DNA of 64,000 bases from Oscillibacter sp. (GTDB taxonomy: Bacteria > Bacillota > Clostridia > Oscillospirales > Oscillospiraceae): positions 21,180-85,179 of the forward strand of contig JAAWGR010000004.1 in NCBI GenBank assembly GCA_022795445.1. The letters are read 5' to 3'. Below the pieces are notes generated by a model. It saw only the letters and a list, made by a program, of their open reading frames with translations. It had not been told where the DNA came from and made no database searches. The translations under genes and the position numbers were made by a program. This document shows positions 41,037 to 50,575 of the stretch, one piece after another. Positions within the stretch are counted from its first letter, which is position 1. Every line of letters starts with the position of its first letter.

Positions 41037-41627
41037 TCATCCCTCCGGGAACAGTTTTTTGGCCACCGCTCCCGCAGTCTCCGCTTTTTGCAGGCGGACC
41101 AGGGTATCGAAAGCACAGTTAACTTCCACATTGCCGTCCCGCAGGATGAAACCGCCTTTAATTGGCCGCGTTTCCTTGGAGAGGGTCAGTTTCTTTCCGC
41201 CGTCCTTGTTGGCTTTTTCTACAGCGGCCTTGCCAACCTTCTTCTGGTCCTTGGGGGAGAAGATAACCTCCTCTTTCCCGCTGGAGCAAGCCTCTGCCAA
41301 CAGTCCGGCCAGTACATCCATGTACTTCTCTGCAGGCATGGCGCACAGCTTCTCCAGCGCCAAGGCATAAGCCTTTTCCACCATCTCCTGCTTCGCTGCG
41401 AGAGTGGCTTTCCGTGCTTCCATCTGGGCGGTGCCCGCCAGACGCTCCTCCCGCTCCGCAGCGGCCTTTTGGTTCTTTGCTGCCAGGTCGGCAGCTTCCG
41501 TGTCGGACTGGGATTTGTATTTTGCGGCAATCTTCGCGGCCTCAGCATTGGCGTCCGCTAATACACGGTCGATCTCCGCCTGGGCGTCCGCGCTGATGCG
41601 CTGGGTGATTTTATCAATTCCGTTCAT
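41037..41627 (-). CDS. atpE: V/A-type ATP synthase subunit E (peripheral stalk)
   Basis: The 196-residue protein pairs with subunit H/G as the outer stalk. The N-terminal two-thirds is an Ala/Glu/Lys-rich coiled coil (IDKITQRISADAQAEIDRVLADANAEAAKIAAKY), and the C-terminal globular part ends RPIKGGFILRDGNVEVNCAFDTLVRLQK, diagnostic of subunit E. The start at 41627 is preferred (MNGIDKI, AAAGGGGATTCAACC upstream) over the track's 41657, which would overlap atpK. Confidence 0.93.
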   Translation of the reverse strand: MNGIDKITQRISADAQAEIDRVLADANAEAAKIAAKYKSQSDTEAADLAAKNQKAAAEREERLAGTAQMEARKATLAAKQEMVEKAYALALEKLCAMPAEKYMDVLAGLLAEACSSGKEEVIFSPKDQKKVGKAAVEKANKDGGKKLTLSKETRPIKGGFILRDGNVEVNCAFDTLVRLQKAETAGAVAKKLFPEG

Positions 41628-41653
41628 GGTTGAATCCCCTTTCTTCGGGGCGA

Positions 41654-42187
<534 letters not shown>

Positions 42188-42198
42188 CTAAAAGTTAT

Positions 42199-44133
42199 TT
42201 ACCGTTGGATGTCAACAAATTTTGTATCGATTGCCAGGGGACGGAAGGGCTTGCCGCCGTCCTCATAGAACTTGCCAAAGTATTCCAGGCATTGCAGACG
42301 CAGGTCGTGGACATAGCAGCCCAGGAGGTTCAGCGCAAAGTTCAGCGCATTGCCTGCCAGGGAGATGATCAGGAAGATCGGGAAAATGCCCGGAATCGCG
42401 CCCAAGGTGTTGAACACCTGAGCAATGACGCTGCCCGCCAGCATCAAAGCCATCAGACGGGCGTAAGACAGGATGTCGCCGAAGTAGCCAGTCACGTGGT
42501 TATACAGCGAGCCGAAAATGCCCATGATCTTGCCAAGGCCCTGCCCGGTGATCAGCGGCCCTGCCACGATCAGAACGATGCCCGCATACAGCACAAGATT
42601 CGTAATGCCTGCGGCCATCAGGCCGATGCCCACGAACACGACCCACCATGTCACTTCCTCAAAGACGGCATCCAGCACCTTCCCAGCTTTGACCTTCCGA
42701 ACAAAGCTGATGGCCATGCCAGTAATGATCTGTACCAGGCCCAAGGCCATAGAGCCAACGAGGATCATGAGGGTATCATTCAGCGGCGTGAACAAAGACG
42801 GGAGCTCGAATGTGCTCTGTCCCTTAGTGAGAATACTTACCGCCTGTGTCAGGAAGTCGCCGAAGAAGCCGCCTGTGATTGCGCCCCAGATGAACGTTGA
42901 GACGCCGCACAACTGCAACAGCCCCATCATGTGTCCCATTGTTCCCTTGGGACGGTACTTTTTCGCGACGACAGTTCCTGCCAGGAACATCAGTAAACCA
43001 TAACCCATATCTGCCATCATGATACCATAGAACAACACAAAGAATGGAGCCATGAGAGGGTTCGGGTCCACATTGTCATAAGACGGCAGGGAGTACATCT
43101 CCGTTACCATGTTCAATGGCTTGGTAAACCAGTTGTTTTTCAACTTCACCGGCACGTTGGGAGTATCTTCCTCTGTAGGATCGCTGGCCTCCCAAGCGCA
43201 GTCATACTGCTCCAGCAGCGTCTGTACCTGGCTAAGGTTTTCTTCCGGCGCCCAGCCCTCAAAAAAGAGGATCGTGCCGTCCGTCATCAGCCGTTCTGCG
43301 TTGGCGTGCTTGGCGTTTTCCGTGGCCAGACGGTCCACATACACCTGCAACGCTTCCTTTTCTGGCCCACAGGCGGCAATCGAGGCTTCCGTCTCCTGGC
43401 GGAGCTTCCGGTTTGCGGCCAGCTCTTGGTCCAGCGCAGCCACATTCTGGGCGGCAGTTCCTTCCAATCCCTGGAAAGCTGTCACGCTAAAGCCGTAAGG
43501 CCGCAGCAGTTCCAGTGTTTTCTCCTCATCCGCCCGGTGGCAGATCAGCAGGCAGTATTTCTGCTGCTTGTCCCCGCTGACCTCATAGAGCTCTGCCGCG
43601 GCGTCCGCGCCTGCCAGCGCATTGCTGACCGGACCGATCTCCACAGCTCCGGGGAATACCCCCTGCCGGAAGACCACATGAGCGGTCCTGTTCAGCTCCA
43701 AGGGCATATCCAAGGAAACCCAAGGTTCCAGCCCAGCCTTGCGGGACAGAAGGCGGTTTTCCTCACCCTGAAGGCGGGAAATCTCCTGCAAGGCGGCGTT
43801 GATCCGCCCGCTGACCTCCTGCGCTTTGGTCACGGTGCCATCCCCCAGAAATTCTTCCTGTTGGATGGGACGACGTTGGATGAAAAGCCCATCCTTGGCC
43901 CCAGCATAGCGCTTGAGTGCGTCCAGTGCCGTGTTGGCGGCAGCCAGCTCGCTCTTCGCCTCTGCCAAGGCGGAGGTATCCCGCCGGAGCAGAGCGGACC
44001 AGGCGGGATCTGCGAGCTTTTCGTCGGGTTCGCTGATTTCCACGCAGCCCAGCCGCAGCATCTGGTCCAGCAGCGTATCCCGACGGTTGGCCATCGCCAT
44101 AACGCGGAGTTTTTTCATTTTTACAATGGCCAT
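42199..44133 (-). CDS. atpI: V/A-type ATP synthase subunit I (membrane stator)
   Basis: The 644-residue subunit provides the ion half-channels. The N-terminal half (about residues 1-330) is the cytoplasmic coiled-coil dumbbell beginning VKMKKLRVMAMANRRDTLLDQMLRLGCVEI. The C-terminal half has about seven to eight helices (DPNPLMAPFFVLFYGIMMADMGYGLLMFL; GHMMGLLQLCGVSTFIWGAITGGFFGDFL; YFGDILSYARLMALMLAGSVIAQVFN), with the conserved Arg of the ion path in SYARL. It starts one base after atpH. Typical length for prokaryotic I subunits. Confidence 0.95.
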   Translation of the reverse strand: MAIVKMKKLRVMAMANRRDTLLDQMLRLGCVEISEPDEKLADPAWSALLRRDTSALAEAKSELAAANTALDALKRYAGAKDGLFIQRRPIQQEEFLGDGTVTKAQEVSGRINAALQEISRLQGEENRLLSRKAGLEPWVSLDMPLELNRTAHVVFRQGVFPGAVEIGPVSNALAGADAAAELYEVSGDKQQKYCLLICHRADEEKTLELLRPYGFSVTAFQGLEGTAAQNVAALDQELAANRKLRQETEASIAACGPEKEALQVYVDRLATENAKHANAERLMTDGTILFFEGWAPEENLSQVQTLLEQYDCAWEASDPTEEDTPNVPVKLKNNWFTKPLNMVTEMYSLPSYDNVDPNPLMAPFFVLFYGIMMADMGYGLLMFLAGTVVAKKYRPKGTMGHMMGLLQLCGVSTFIWGAITGGFFGDFLTQAVSILTKGQSTFELPSLFTPLNDTLMILVGSMALGLVQIITGMAISFVRKVKAGKVLDAVFEEVTWWVVFVGIGLMAAGITNLVLYAGIVLIVAGPLITGQGLGKIMGIFGSLYNHVTGYFGDILSYARLMALMLAGSVIAQVFNTLGAIPGIFPIFLIISLAGNALNFALNLLGCYVHDLRLQCLEYFGKFYEDGGKPFRPLAIDTKFVDIQR

Positions 44134-44134
44134 T

Positions 44135-44449
44135 TCAGTGCTTCACAACCCTTCCGACGATAAACTCTGCGGCCTCCTCCAGGTGGCGTTCCGCCGTCTT
44201 TCGCAGGTCCGCGGCAGCGGCCTCCGCGGCGCGGCCGGTTTCCGCGGCATGGGCAGCAGCTTTTTCTTCCGCCTGCCGCAGAAGGTTTTTACCCTCCTCG
44301 GCAGCATCCGCCCGTGTCCGCTGCAAGAGCGCAAGGCCGTCGCGTTCCGCGTCGGAGACGATCTGGCGCGCCTCCGCCTCGGCTGCAGCTCTGCGCTCCT
44401 GGGTTTCACGTTCGACCTGTGTGACCTTTTCGATTGCTTCTAGGGACAT
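44135..44449 (-). CDS. atpH: V/A-type ATPase peripheral-stalk subunit H/G
   Basis: The 104-residue protein is an almost continuous Ala/Glu/Arg-rich coiled coil (IEKVTQVERETQERRAAAEAEARQIVSDAERDGLALLQ), the pattern of subunit G/H that pairs with E. It is first in the operon, directly before atpI, as in Enterococcus (ntpF) and other Firmicutes. The ATG at 44449 follows AAGGTGAAAATGG. Identity rests on composition, size and position; sequence conservation in this family is weak. Confidence 0.85.
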   Translation of the reverse strand: MSLEAIEKVTQVERETQERRAAAEAEARQIVSDAERDGLALLQRTRADAAEEGKNLLRQAEEKAAAHAAETGRAAEAAAADLRKTAERHLEEAAEFIVGRVVKH

Positions 44450-44558
44450 CCATTTTCACCTTCTCTCTTACTTCAGAAACCAAGCCGTTCCAGCCCAGCC
44501 ATGCCGCTCCAGCGGATGGCTCTGCCTTCTTTTGAACAGCGAGGCTATTCCTTCTTAT

Positions 44559-44587
44559 ATTATATCCTAGCTATTCCCTCTTTGCAA
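44559..44587 (-). promoter_or_regulatory. Promoter of the V/A-ATPase operon
   Basis: On the minus strand TTGCAA, 17 bases, TATAAT. It lies about 110 bases upstream of atpH and is the only strong promoter seen for the nine-gene operon. Confidence 0.85.
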
Positions 44588-44851
44588 GGAGTTTTTCATT
44601 TATTTCCAGTGTCCAGGCACGAATTTACCCATTTGTCAAACAGTTTTTCGGTTGGCGGCATCCGTGTTTCCGGTCCATTTTTTCAAAAAAACACGCGGAT
44701 AGCGTTTCCATGTGCAAATCAAGGTATACAATCCGTAATAGTAAACCGGTTAATTCCAATTCGTAAACAATTTGCACTTCCTCCAAATGGCTCCATCCAC
44801 TTTGAGATCCCAAATTTTTTCCGTGCTTTGCGCAAATCATATAAAACAGAG

Positions 44852-44879
44852 TTGACAAACCGGGGATTTTTGTTAAACT
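44852..44879 (+). promoter_or_regulatory. Promoter of pepD
   Basis: TTGACA, 16 bases, TAAACT, about 120 bases upstream of the pepD start. Confidence 0.65.
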
Positions 44880-44998
44880 AGATAAAGTTTAAGCCTTGTC
44901 ATTCCAACCTCCGCGGTGCCAGACACCGCAGTTCCTGCAATCCATTCATTCCACAGCTCATGCTTCCAGCATAGGTTGTCAATACTAGGAGGAAATTT

Positions 44999-46453
44999 AT
45001 GGCAGTTTTATCCGCATTGGAACCCAAGAACGTATTTGCCTATTTTGAAAAGCTCTGTTCCGTTCCCCACGGCAGTGGCAACACCAAGCAAATCAGCGAC
45101 CTGTGCATCAGCTTCGCCAAAGAGCTGGGCCTTGCCTGCCGGCAAGATGCCGCTAACAATGTCATTATCTGGAAGCCTGCTTCCCCTGGTTACGAAAACG
45201 CCGCCCCCGTCATTCTCCAAGGCCACATGGACATGGTTTGCGCCAAAGAGGAAGGGTGCGCCAAAGACATGGCTGCGGAGGGTCTGGACCTCCAAACCGA
45301 CGGCGAGTGGGTCTGGGCAAACCAGACTTCCCTGGGCGCAGACAACTGTATCGCTGTGGCAATCGCGTTGGCCATTCTGGCGGACAACGCCCTCCCTCAT
45401 CCACCGCTGGAAGCCATTTTTACAACGGAGGAAGAAACCGGCATGGACGGTGCAAAGGCGCTGGACTGCTCCGATTTGAAGGGACGGCAGTTCCTGAACC
45501 TTGACTCCGAGGGGGAAGGTGTTTTTACGGTCTCCTGCGCAGGCGGGCTGCGGGCGGATTGCACTTTGCCTGGCTCGCTGGAACCGGTGGACAGCGGTGC
45601 GGCAGGCTTCGCTGTAACAATTTCCGGTCTGAAAGGCGGCCATTCCGGCGGCGAAATCCACAAAGGCCGCGGCTCTGCAAACCAGCTTATGGTCCGGACG
45701 CTTTTCAGTGCCATGGAACGGATTCCAGGGCTGCGTCTGGCGGATATCCAGGGCGGGCAATTTGATAACGTGATCTGCACGCAAAACGAGGCAAAAGTTT
45801 CGGTCCCGTCGGAAAAAGCGGCGAAATTCACGGCATTTATCCATGAATTTAACGGTATCCTACGGAACGAATACACAGGCTGCGACGACGGTGTTACCCT
45901 TACCTGCGCCCCAGCGGCAGTAGAACAGGCGCTGCCGGAAAAAACCACTTCTGACATCCTGCATACGCTCCTGGCACTCCCCCAGGGCGTTCTGGCAATG
46001 AGTGCGGATTTCCCGGACCTGGTGCAGACTTCGCTGAATTTCGGTATGATATCCTTGGACAGCGTCGGTCTGCAATTCACCTTCTCCGTCCGCTCCAGCA
46101 TGGAGTCGCAAAAAGAAATGGTTCTCCAGCGCATCCGTGCCACCGTGGAATTCGGCGGCGGAACGGTCTCCGTCCGGAGCAGCTATCCCAGCTGGCAGTT
46201 CGTACGGGATTCCGCTATGCGGGACCGGCTTGTGGCCGTCTACCACAGCCTTACCGGAAAAGAGGCCGTCGTTCAGGGTATCCATGGCGGACTGGAGTGC
46301 GGTTTGTTCGTTGAAAAAATGCCAGGCCTGGACGCAGTTTCTTTCGGACCGGAAATGCACGATATTCACTCTCCACAGGAGCGGCTTAGCGTGGCCTCCA
46401 CTCATAGAACCTATGCGCTCGTTTGTGAGTTCCTGAAGCAGAGCGGCGTATAA
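44999..46453 (+). CDS. pepD: Aminoacyl-histidine dipeptidase (M20 family)
   Basis: The 484-residue cytoplasmic metallopeptidase hydrolyses Xaa-His dipeptides such as carnosine and related short peptides. Zinc-site motifs: PVILQGHMDMV (His and Asp), TSLGADNCIAVAIALAIL (bridging Asp), FTTEEETGMDGA (catalytic Glu pair) and GIHGGLECGLFVEKMPGLDAVSFGP near the C-terminus with the last ligand. The inserted lid/dimerisation domain (about residues 195-390) contains GLKGGHSGGEIHKGRGSANQLM. ATG 44999 follows AGGAGGAAATTT. It is a single-gene unit with its own promoter and terminator. Confidence 0.95.
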   Translation: MAVLSALEPKNVFAYFEKLCSVPHGSGNTKQISDLCISFAKELGLACRQDAANNVIIWKPASPGYENAAPVILQGHMDMVCAKEEGCAKDMAAEGLDLQTDGEWVWANQTSLGADNCIAVAIALAILADNALPHPPLEAIFTTEEETGMDGAKALDCSDLKGRQFLNLDSEGEGVFTVSCAGGLRADCTLPGSLEPVDSGAAGFAVTISGLKGGHSGGEIHKGRGSANQLMVRTLFSAMERIPGLRLADIQGGQFDNVICTQNEAKVSVPSEKAAKFTAFIHEFNGILRNEYTGCDDGVTLTCAPAAVEQALPEKTTSDILHTLLALPQGVLAMSADFPDLVQTSLNFGMISLDSVGLQFTFSVRSSMESQKEMVLQRIRATVEFGGGTVSVRSSYPSWQFVRDSAMRDRLVAVYHSLTGKEAVVQGIHGGLECGLFVEKMPGLDAVSFGPEMHDIHSPQERLSVASTHRTYALVCEFLKQSGV

Positions 46454-46464
46454 CTCCTATTAAC

Positions 46465-46502
46465 AAACTACAGGCCATCCTTTCGGGTGGCCTGTAGTTT
46501 TG
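46465..46502 (+). terminator. Terminator of pepD
   Basis: AAACTACAGGCCATCC pairs with GGGTGGCCTGTAGTTT around TTTC and runs into T residues, 12 bases after the pepD stop. Confidence 0.85.
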
Positions 46503-46605
46503 CACCTAACGGAAGATACTGGAAAAATTTAAAAGAAATTTCTCGACGAATGCGGATTTTTATGTTACAATAGCTTAACTTTATAATTAGAAAGGAAATG
46601 TTTCT

Positions 46606-47919
46606 ATGTGGGCTGAACACAGCGTGTTTTATCAAATCTATCCCTTGGGATTCTGCGGTGCGCCGCTGGAAAATGACGGTGTCCTGACGAACCGGATCGA
46701 AAAAATCGCCGGCTGGGCCGGACATATCCAAAAACTTGGTGCGGATGCCCTCTACCTCTCCCCTATCTTTGAGAGCGACCGCCATGGCTATGATACAAGA
46801 GATTACCGAAAAATTGACTGCCGTTTGGGCAGCAACGAGGACTTCGCTAATGTCTGCAAAGTGCTCCATGACCACGGCATCCGCGTTGTGCTGGACGGCG
46901 TGTTCAACCATGTGGGCCGGGGCTTCTGGGCCTTCCAGGATGTGCAGGAGAAAAAGTGGGAATCCCCTTATAAAGATTGGTTCCACATCAATTTCGACGG
47001 CAATTCCGGCTATAACGACGGCTTTTGGTACGAGGGCTGGGAAGGCCACTTCGAACTGGTAAAGCTCAACCTCCGCAACCCCGCTGTGGTGGATTATCTG
47101 CTGGAGTGCGTGCGGTTCTGGGTGGAGGCTTTCCACATTGACGGCCTGCGGCTGGATGTGGCCTACTGCCTAGATAAAGATTTCCTCCACCGTCTCCGTC
47201 AATTTACCGACAGCCTGAAGCCGGATTTCTTCTTGGTCGGCGAAACCCTCCATGGCGACTACAACCAGTGGACTGGCGACGGCCTTCTCCACAGCTGTAC
47301 CAACTACGAGTGCTATAAGGGACTGTATTCCAGCTTCAATTCCATGAACATGTTTGAAATCGTCCACAGCCTCAAGCGGCAGTTTGGCCCAGAGCCTTGG
47401 ACGCTCTATAAAGGCAAGCATCTCCTGTGCTTCGTCGACAACCACGATGTTACCAGGGTTGCCAGCATCCTGCAAAATTCAAACCATCTGCCGCTGATTT
47501 ACGGCTTGCTGTTCGGTATGCCGGGAATCCCCTGCCTGTACTACGGCAGTGAGTGGGGCGCCCTGGGCGAAAAGGCAAAGGGAAGCGACGACGCCCTCCG
47601 CCCCGCTTTTGCGCAGCCGGAGTGGACAGAACTGACCAGCCAAATCGCCGCCATGGCAAAGGCTCACCGGGAGAGCGAAGCCCTCTGCATGGGCGATTTC
47701 AAGGATCTGGTTCTCACGAACCATCAGACGGTTTTCCAGCGCCGGACAGACAGCGAACGGGTTTTGGTGGCCATCAATGCCTCGGATGCACCCTACACCG
47801 CCCACTTCGACGCGGGCTGCGGACAGGCGGTGGATCTTCTCACTGGAAACCACCACGACTTCGGCGGAGGCAGCGAACTGCCGCCGTACAGTGTCGCGTT
47901 CTGGAAGTGTGAACGCTGA
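46606..47919 (+). CDS. GH13-family alpha-amylase / cyclomaltodextrinase-like enzyme
   Basis: The 437-residue protein has no signal peptide, so it acts inside the cell on imported maltodextrins. The four GH13 regions are intact: DGVFNHVG (I), GLRLDVAYC with nucleophile Asp (II), FLVGETLHGDY with acid/base Glu (III) and CFVDNHDVTR (IV). The start AEHSVFYQIYPLGFCGAP and small C-terminal beta domain fit short cytoplasmic maltodextrin-degrading enzymes. The N-terminal dimerisation domain of classic neopullulanases is absent. ATG 46606 follows AAAGGAAATGTTTCT. A promoter with TGTTACAAT extended -10 (46566-46571) is directly upstream. Confidence 0.92.
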   Translation: MWAEHSVFYQIYPLGFCGAPLENDGVLTNRIEKIAGWAGHIQKLGADALYLSPIFESDRHGYDTRDYRKIDCRLGSNEDFANVCKVLHDHGIRVVLDGVFNHVGRGFWAFQDVQEKKWESPYKDWFHINFDGNSGYNDGFWYEGWEGHFELVKLNLRNPAVVDYLLECVRFWVEAFHIDGLRLDVAYCLDKDFLHRLRQFTDSLKPDFFLVGETLHGDYNQWTGDGLLHSCTNYECYKGLYSSFNSMNMFEIVHSLKRQFGPEPWTLYKGKHLLCFVDNHDVTRVASILQNSNHLPLIYGLLFGMPGIPCLYYGSEWGALGEKAKGSDDALRPAFAQPEWTELTSQIAAMAKAHRESEALCMGDFKDLVLTNHQTVFQRRTDSERVLVAINASDAPYTAHFDAGCGQAVDLLTGNHHDFGGGSELPPYSVAFWKCER

Positions 47920-48087
47920 GGCATTCCTTTCCTAAAACCTGATGGCGGGCGGTAATCGGACTAACCAAAATCCCAATTTGGCTTCGTGTTCCCAATTGAA
48001 TGGAATGAATAAAAATTCCGCTTTGGAATGGCACACCTTATAGTACACTTCTGTGTGTATAAATCGAAGGCTGTGGGGTGAACTTAA

Positions 48088-48594
48088 ATGGGAAAATTTC
48101 GGATTGATGCAACGGAGTTGTGTTGGATTGATGGAAGTGCAGACAATGCTGATGATTTATGCCTGCATGGTCACGCTATCGTTTATATTGGAAAGGAACG
48201 GCTTGAATATGATGCTACTGTGAGTGCAACCGCACTTTATTTGTTAAAGACACTGACAGAAGAACATATTATCTATGAAGATAATCAAATGCTGCCTTGC
48301 TGCGGACACTGGATTGTTCCGGATGAAAATCTTGAAAATGTTACGATATGCGGCTGTAACGAGGGAATTGACTGGACCGTAAAACATAGCGGCAGCGATG
48401 TCATTTTGATTTTGGAAAGCGAAACAGAAACAGCAGTCCCTTTGGAGGAGTATCGACAAGAAGTATATCAGTTTGCAGACAAAATCGAGGATTATTATAA
48501 ACGGTGTTCTCCTAAAAATGTGTCAAGCGGCGAGTTTGAGTATGATGGGTATCTTGCGTTTTGGAATGAATGGCACAGACGAAGAAATGCCTAA
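48088..48594 (+). CDS. Hypothetical protein, low-GC insert
   Basis: The 168-residue soluble protein begins MGKFRIDATELCWIDGSADNADDLCLHGHAIVYIG and looks like a compact alpha/beta fold with several scattered cysteines (CCGHW, CGCNEG). I do not recognise the family. Its acidic character, its size and its position as a low-GC orphan recall the small immunity-type proteins often scattered in clostridial genomes, but there is no direct evidence for this. ATG 48088 follows GGGGTGAAC. Codon use is clearly AT-richer than in the flanking amylase and deformylase genes. Confidence 0.6.
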   Translation: MGKFRIDATELCWIDGSADNADDLCLHGHAIVYIGKERLEYDATVSATALYLLKTLTEEHIIYEDNQMLPCCGHWIVPDENLENVTICGCNEGIDWTVKHSGSDVILILESETETAVPLEEYRQEVYQFADKIEDYYKRCSPKNVSSGEFEYDGYLAFWNEWHRRRNA

Positions 48595-48697
48595 TGCCCA
48601 GTTTGCAGAGGAAATCTACAAATTATCTCAGGGACGGGGATTTATAAATATTCGCCAGCTTTGGGTTTCAAAACATCGGGAACTTGAAAGTGAGTAA
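48545..48697 (+). CDS. Possible small ORF overlapping the hypothetical gene
   Basis: In the +2 frame an ORF of about 50 codons (MGILRFGMNGTDEEMPNAQFAEEIYKLSQGRGF...) begins inside the previous gene and extends 100 bases past its stop. The C-terminal part looks protein-like, but the ribosome site is weak. It could instead be a remnant of a longer reading frame broken by a frameshift. Reported at low confidence. Confidence 0.25.
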   Translation: MGILRFGMNGTDEEMPNAQFAEEIYKLSQGRGFINIRQLWVSKHRELESE

Positions 48698-48790
48698 GAT
48701 TTCATACGCAGTTCCCTGCTTGCCCCTGCTGCAAATCTATTAGTGTGGTATGATGTGGAATATACAGCTGCTCGAATGGGAGGCAGATGA

Positions 48791-49201
48791 ATGGTTCGCG
48801 AAATCATGAAGGATGAGGCTTTCCTCTCCCAAAAGGCGGAACCTGCCACGCCGAAGGACCTCGCCATCGCCCAGGATCTGTTGGACACCCTGGCCGCCCA
48901 TAAGGACGGCTGTGTCGGCATGGCAGCCAACATGATCGGCGTAAACAAACGCATCATTGTTTTTGACAATGACAGTTCCTACATGGTTATGTTCAATCCG
49001 GAAATCGTCAAAAAATCCGGGCCGTATAAGACAGAAGAAGGATGCCTCTCCCTTTCTGGCATTCGCAGCGCCCAGCGGTGGAATTCGATTAAGGTGCGGT
49101 ATCAGAATGAAAAATTCCAAATCCGCCTCAAGACGTTTACGGGTTGGACCGCACAGATTATCCAGCATGAAATCGATCACTGCAACGGCGTATTGATTTA
49201 G
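48791..49201 (+). CDS. Peptide-deformylase-like protein lacking the active-site Gln
   Basis: The 136-residue protein has the peptide deformylase fold. Metal ligands and catalytic Glu are intact: EEGCLSLSG (Cys85) and QHEIDHCNG (His126, Glu127, His130). Motif I is GMAANMIGV instead of GLAAPQVGV, so the conserved Gln that stabilises the transition state is Met48. Activity on N-formyl-Met peptides may therefore be reduced or altered. The size is short (usual forms about 150-170). ATG 48791 follows GGGAGGCAGATGA. It is a lone gene terminated by the hairpin at 49215. Whether a canonical def exists elsewhere cannot be seen. Confidence 0.85.
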   Translation: MVREIMKDEAFLSQKAEPATPKDLAIAQDLLDTLAAHKDGCVGMAANMIGVNKRIIVFDNDSSYMVMFNPEIVKKSGPYKTEEGCLSLSGIRSAQRWNSIKVRYQNEKFQIRLKTFTGWTAQIIQHEIDHCNGVLI

Positions 49202-49214
49202 CGCCCAACTATGC

Positions 49215-49250
49215 AAAACGTCCTGCCGCAGCTACGGCAGGACGTTTTAT
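49215..49250. terminator. Bidirectional terminator
   Basis: AAAACGTCCTGCCG pairs perfectly with CGGCAGGACGTTTT around a 6-base loop, with A/T runs on both strands, between the convergent deformylase-like and LarA-like genes. Confidence 0.88.
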
Positions 49251-49258
49251 AAATTCCA

Positions 49259-50533
49259 TCAATCGGCTTGAAAACCCACAAACGCACCTTCTTCATCAAA
49301 TACCGCCTGATACACCCTGCCGTCAATCGAAAGGGCTGGGTTGGCTTTGATTTCCTCTATGAGGCTTTCCGACGCATAAAACTCTCCCATGTGAAGAGTA
49401 TCCTTGATCCACACAACTTTGAACGGTTCGCCCAGGTATGGGATGGCCTTGAGGCAAAGCTGTACACACAATTTGTCTGTCTCCATCACAACCGGTATCC
49501 GAACATACTCCATGATCAAAGATGTGATTGCGTTGGGGTACGTCTCCTCAAAGGAGCTTTTGTCAAACACCCGACGGGTGGTCACATCTGCTGCACCCAC
49601 ACCGTTGAAATTGGAACCGGTTTTCGGCGACAGGTCCAGTACGCCGATTCGGTCAACAAACGGCCGCTCCCGGCCATTGTAAGTTCGGCCGATAACATTA
49701 GGGTCCATACCATTGCCGCTGATTTCCTTGCCAATCTGCTCCACAATCAGAACATTCACCTTCTCAAACGGCACCGTAGCCATCAGGCTCTTTGCCAACA
49801 GCAAGAGTTCCGGTTCTTCCGCTTCTATACACGCGTTGGGAATGGCCCGAATGGTATGGGTCTGGTGCAGAGCATTCTCCACGATACCAATGGCAAATGG
49901 GATATTGCAGTTCTTCAGCGCCGTGCGCCCGAAAGACGGTATGTTAACCGGCATATTGGCAAAGCCCCGCTGGTGACAGATACTTGCGCCGTACTGCTTC
50001 CCCAAGCCAATGGCCATCATCTTCATGATGCCGCTCTCGAAGGGACCATGGAAATCGGTGTGGGGTTTGATGCGGCCCACAGGGACGATATAGTCGCAAG
50101 AAAGCGCAAAGGCATCCAGGCACACATCCAGGCCCTCAGCGGAAACGCCAACCTTTTTGGTCTCCATAGTTGCGTGGATTTCACAGCCGCAGGCCTCTTC
50201 TGTAATGCCATAGTGTTCCAAGATGGCTCGCTGTCCCTCGGCAGTCGCGCCGCCGTGACTGCCCATAGCTGGTACGATATACGGCGTTGCACCCACTCGC
50301 CGGAGTTCCTCTGCAAACGTCCGCAGGATCAACACGCTATTGGCAATCTCACGGCTGGAAGCAGTAAAACAAACGGTACTGCCAGACTTGATCTGGTCAA
50401 GCGTCCCCTCCCGCTTCAAAGCGTCCCGTACCGCTTGGGGAATGTCTTGAATATGGGTATCGTCCAGTTTGTAGGAGACTTTGTAAAACCTTGGAATTGC
50501 AACATCTTGCAGCAGATCTTTTACTACGCCCAT
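49259..50533 (-). CDS. LarA-like protein (DUF2088, lactate racemase N-terminal-type)
   Basis: The 424-residue protein shows features of the nickel-pincer LarA superfamily: VPAMGSHGGATAEGQRAIL, VGRIKPHTDFHGPFESGIMKMMAIGLGKQYGASICHQ (conserved Lys-Pro-His and Gly-rich loop) and GNGMDPNVIGRTY. True lactate racemases work with LarB/C/E, none of which is nearby, so it may act on another 2-hydroxy acid. The track begins with ATG 50539 immediately after AGGAGG. The second ATG, 50533, has correct spacing and is preferred. It converges with the deformylase-like gene. Confidence 0.8.
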   Translation of the reverse strand: MGVVKDLLQDVAIPRFYKVSYKLDDTHIQDIPQAVRDALKREGTLDQIKSGSTVCFTASSREIANSVLILRTFAEELRRVGATPYIVPAMGSHGGATAEGQRAILEHYGITEEACGCEIHATMETKKVGVSAEGLDVCLDAFALSCDYIVPVGRIKPHTDFHGPFESGIMKMMAIGLGKQYGASICHQRGFANMPVNIPSFGRTALKNCNIPFAIGIVENALHQTHTIRAIPNACIEAEEPELLLLAKSLMATVPFEKVNVLIVEQIGKEISGNGMDPNVIGRTYNGRERPFVDRIGVLDLSPKTGSNFNGVGAADVTTRRVFDKSSFEETYPNAITSLIMEYVRIPVVMETDKLCVQLCLKAIPYLGEPFKVVWIKDTLHMGEFYASESLIEEIKANPALSIDGRVYQAVFDEEGAFVGFQAD

Positions 50534-50575
50534 AACCATCCTCCTGCCGGTTTTTTCCCTCTAAAAATAGTCCTT

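Larger units (their letters stand above)
44450..44998. other. Divergent intergenic region between the ATPase operon and pepD
   Basis: This gap of about 550 bases is AT-rich and carries no supportable gene. It holds the ATPase promoter at 44559-44587 (minus) with an approximately 100-base leader, and the pepD promoter at 44852-44879 (plus). The middle part (about 44600-44840) shows no clear feature. Confidence 0.6.
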
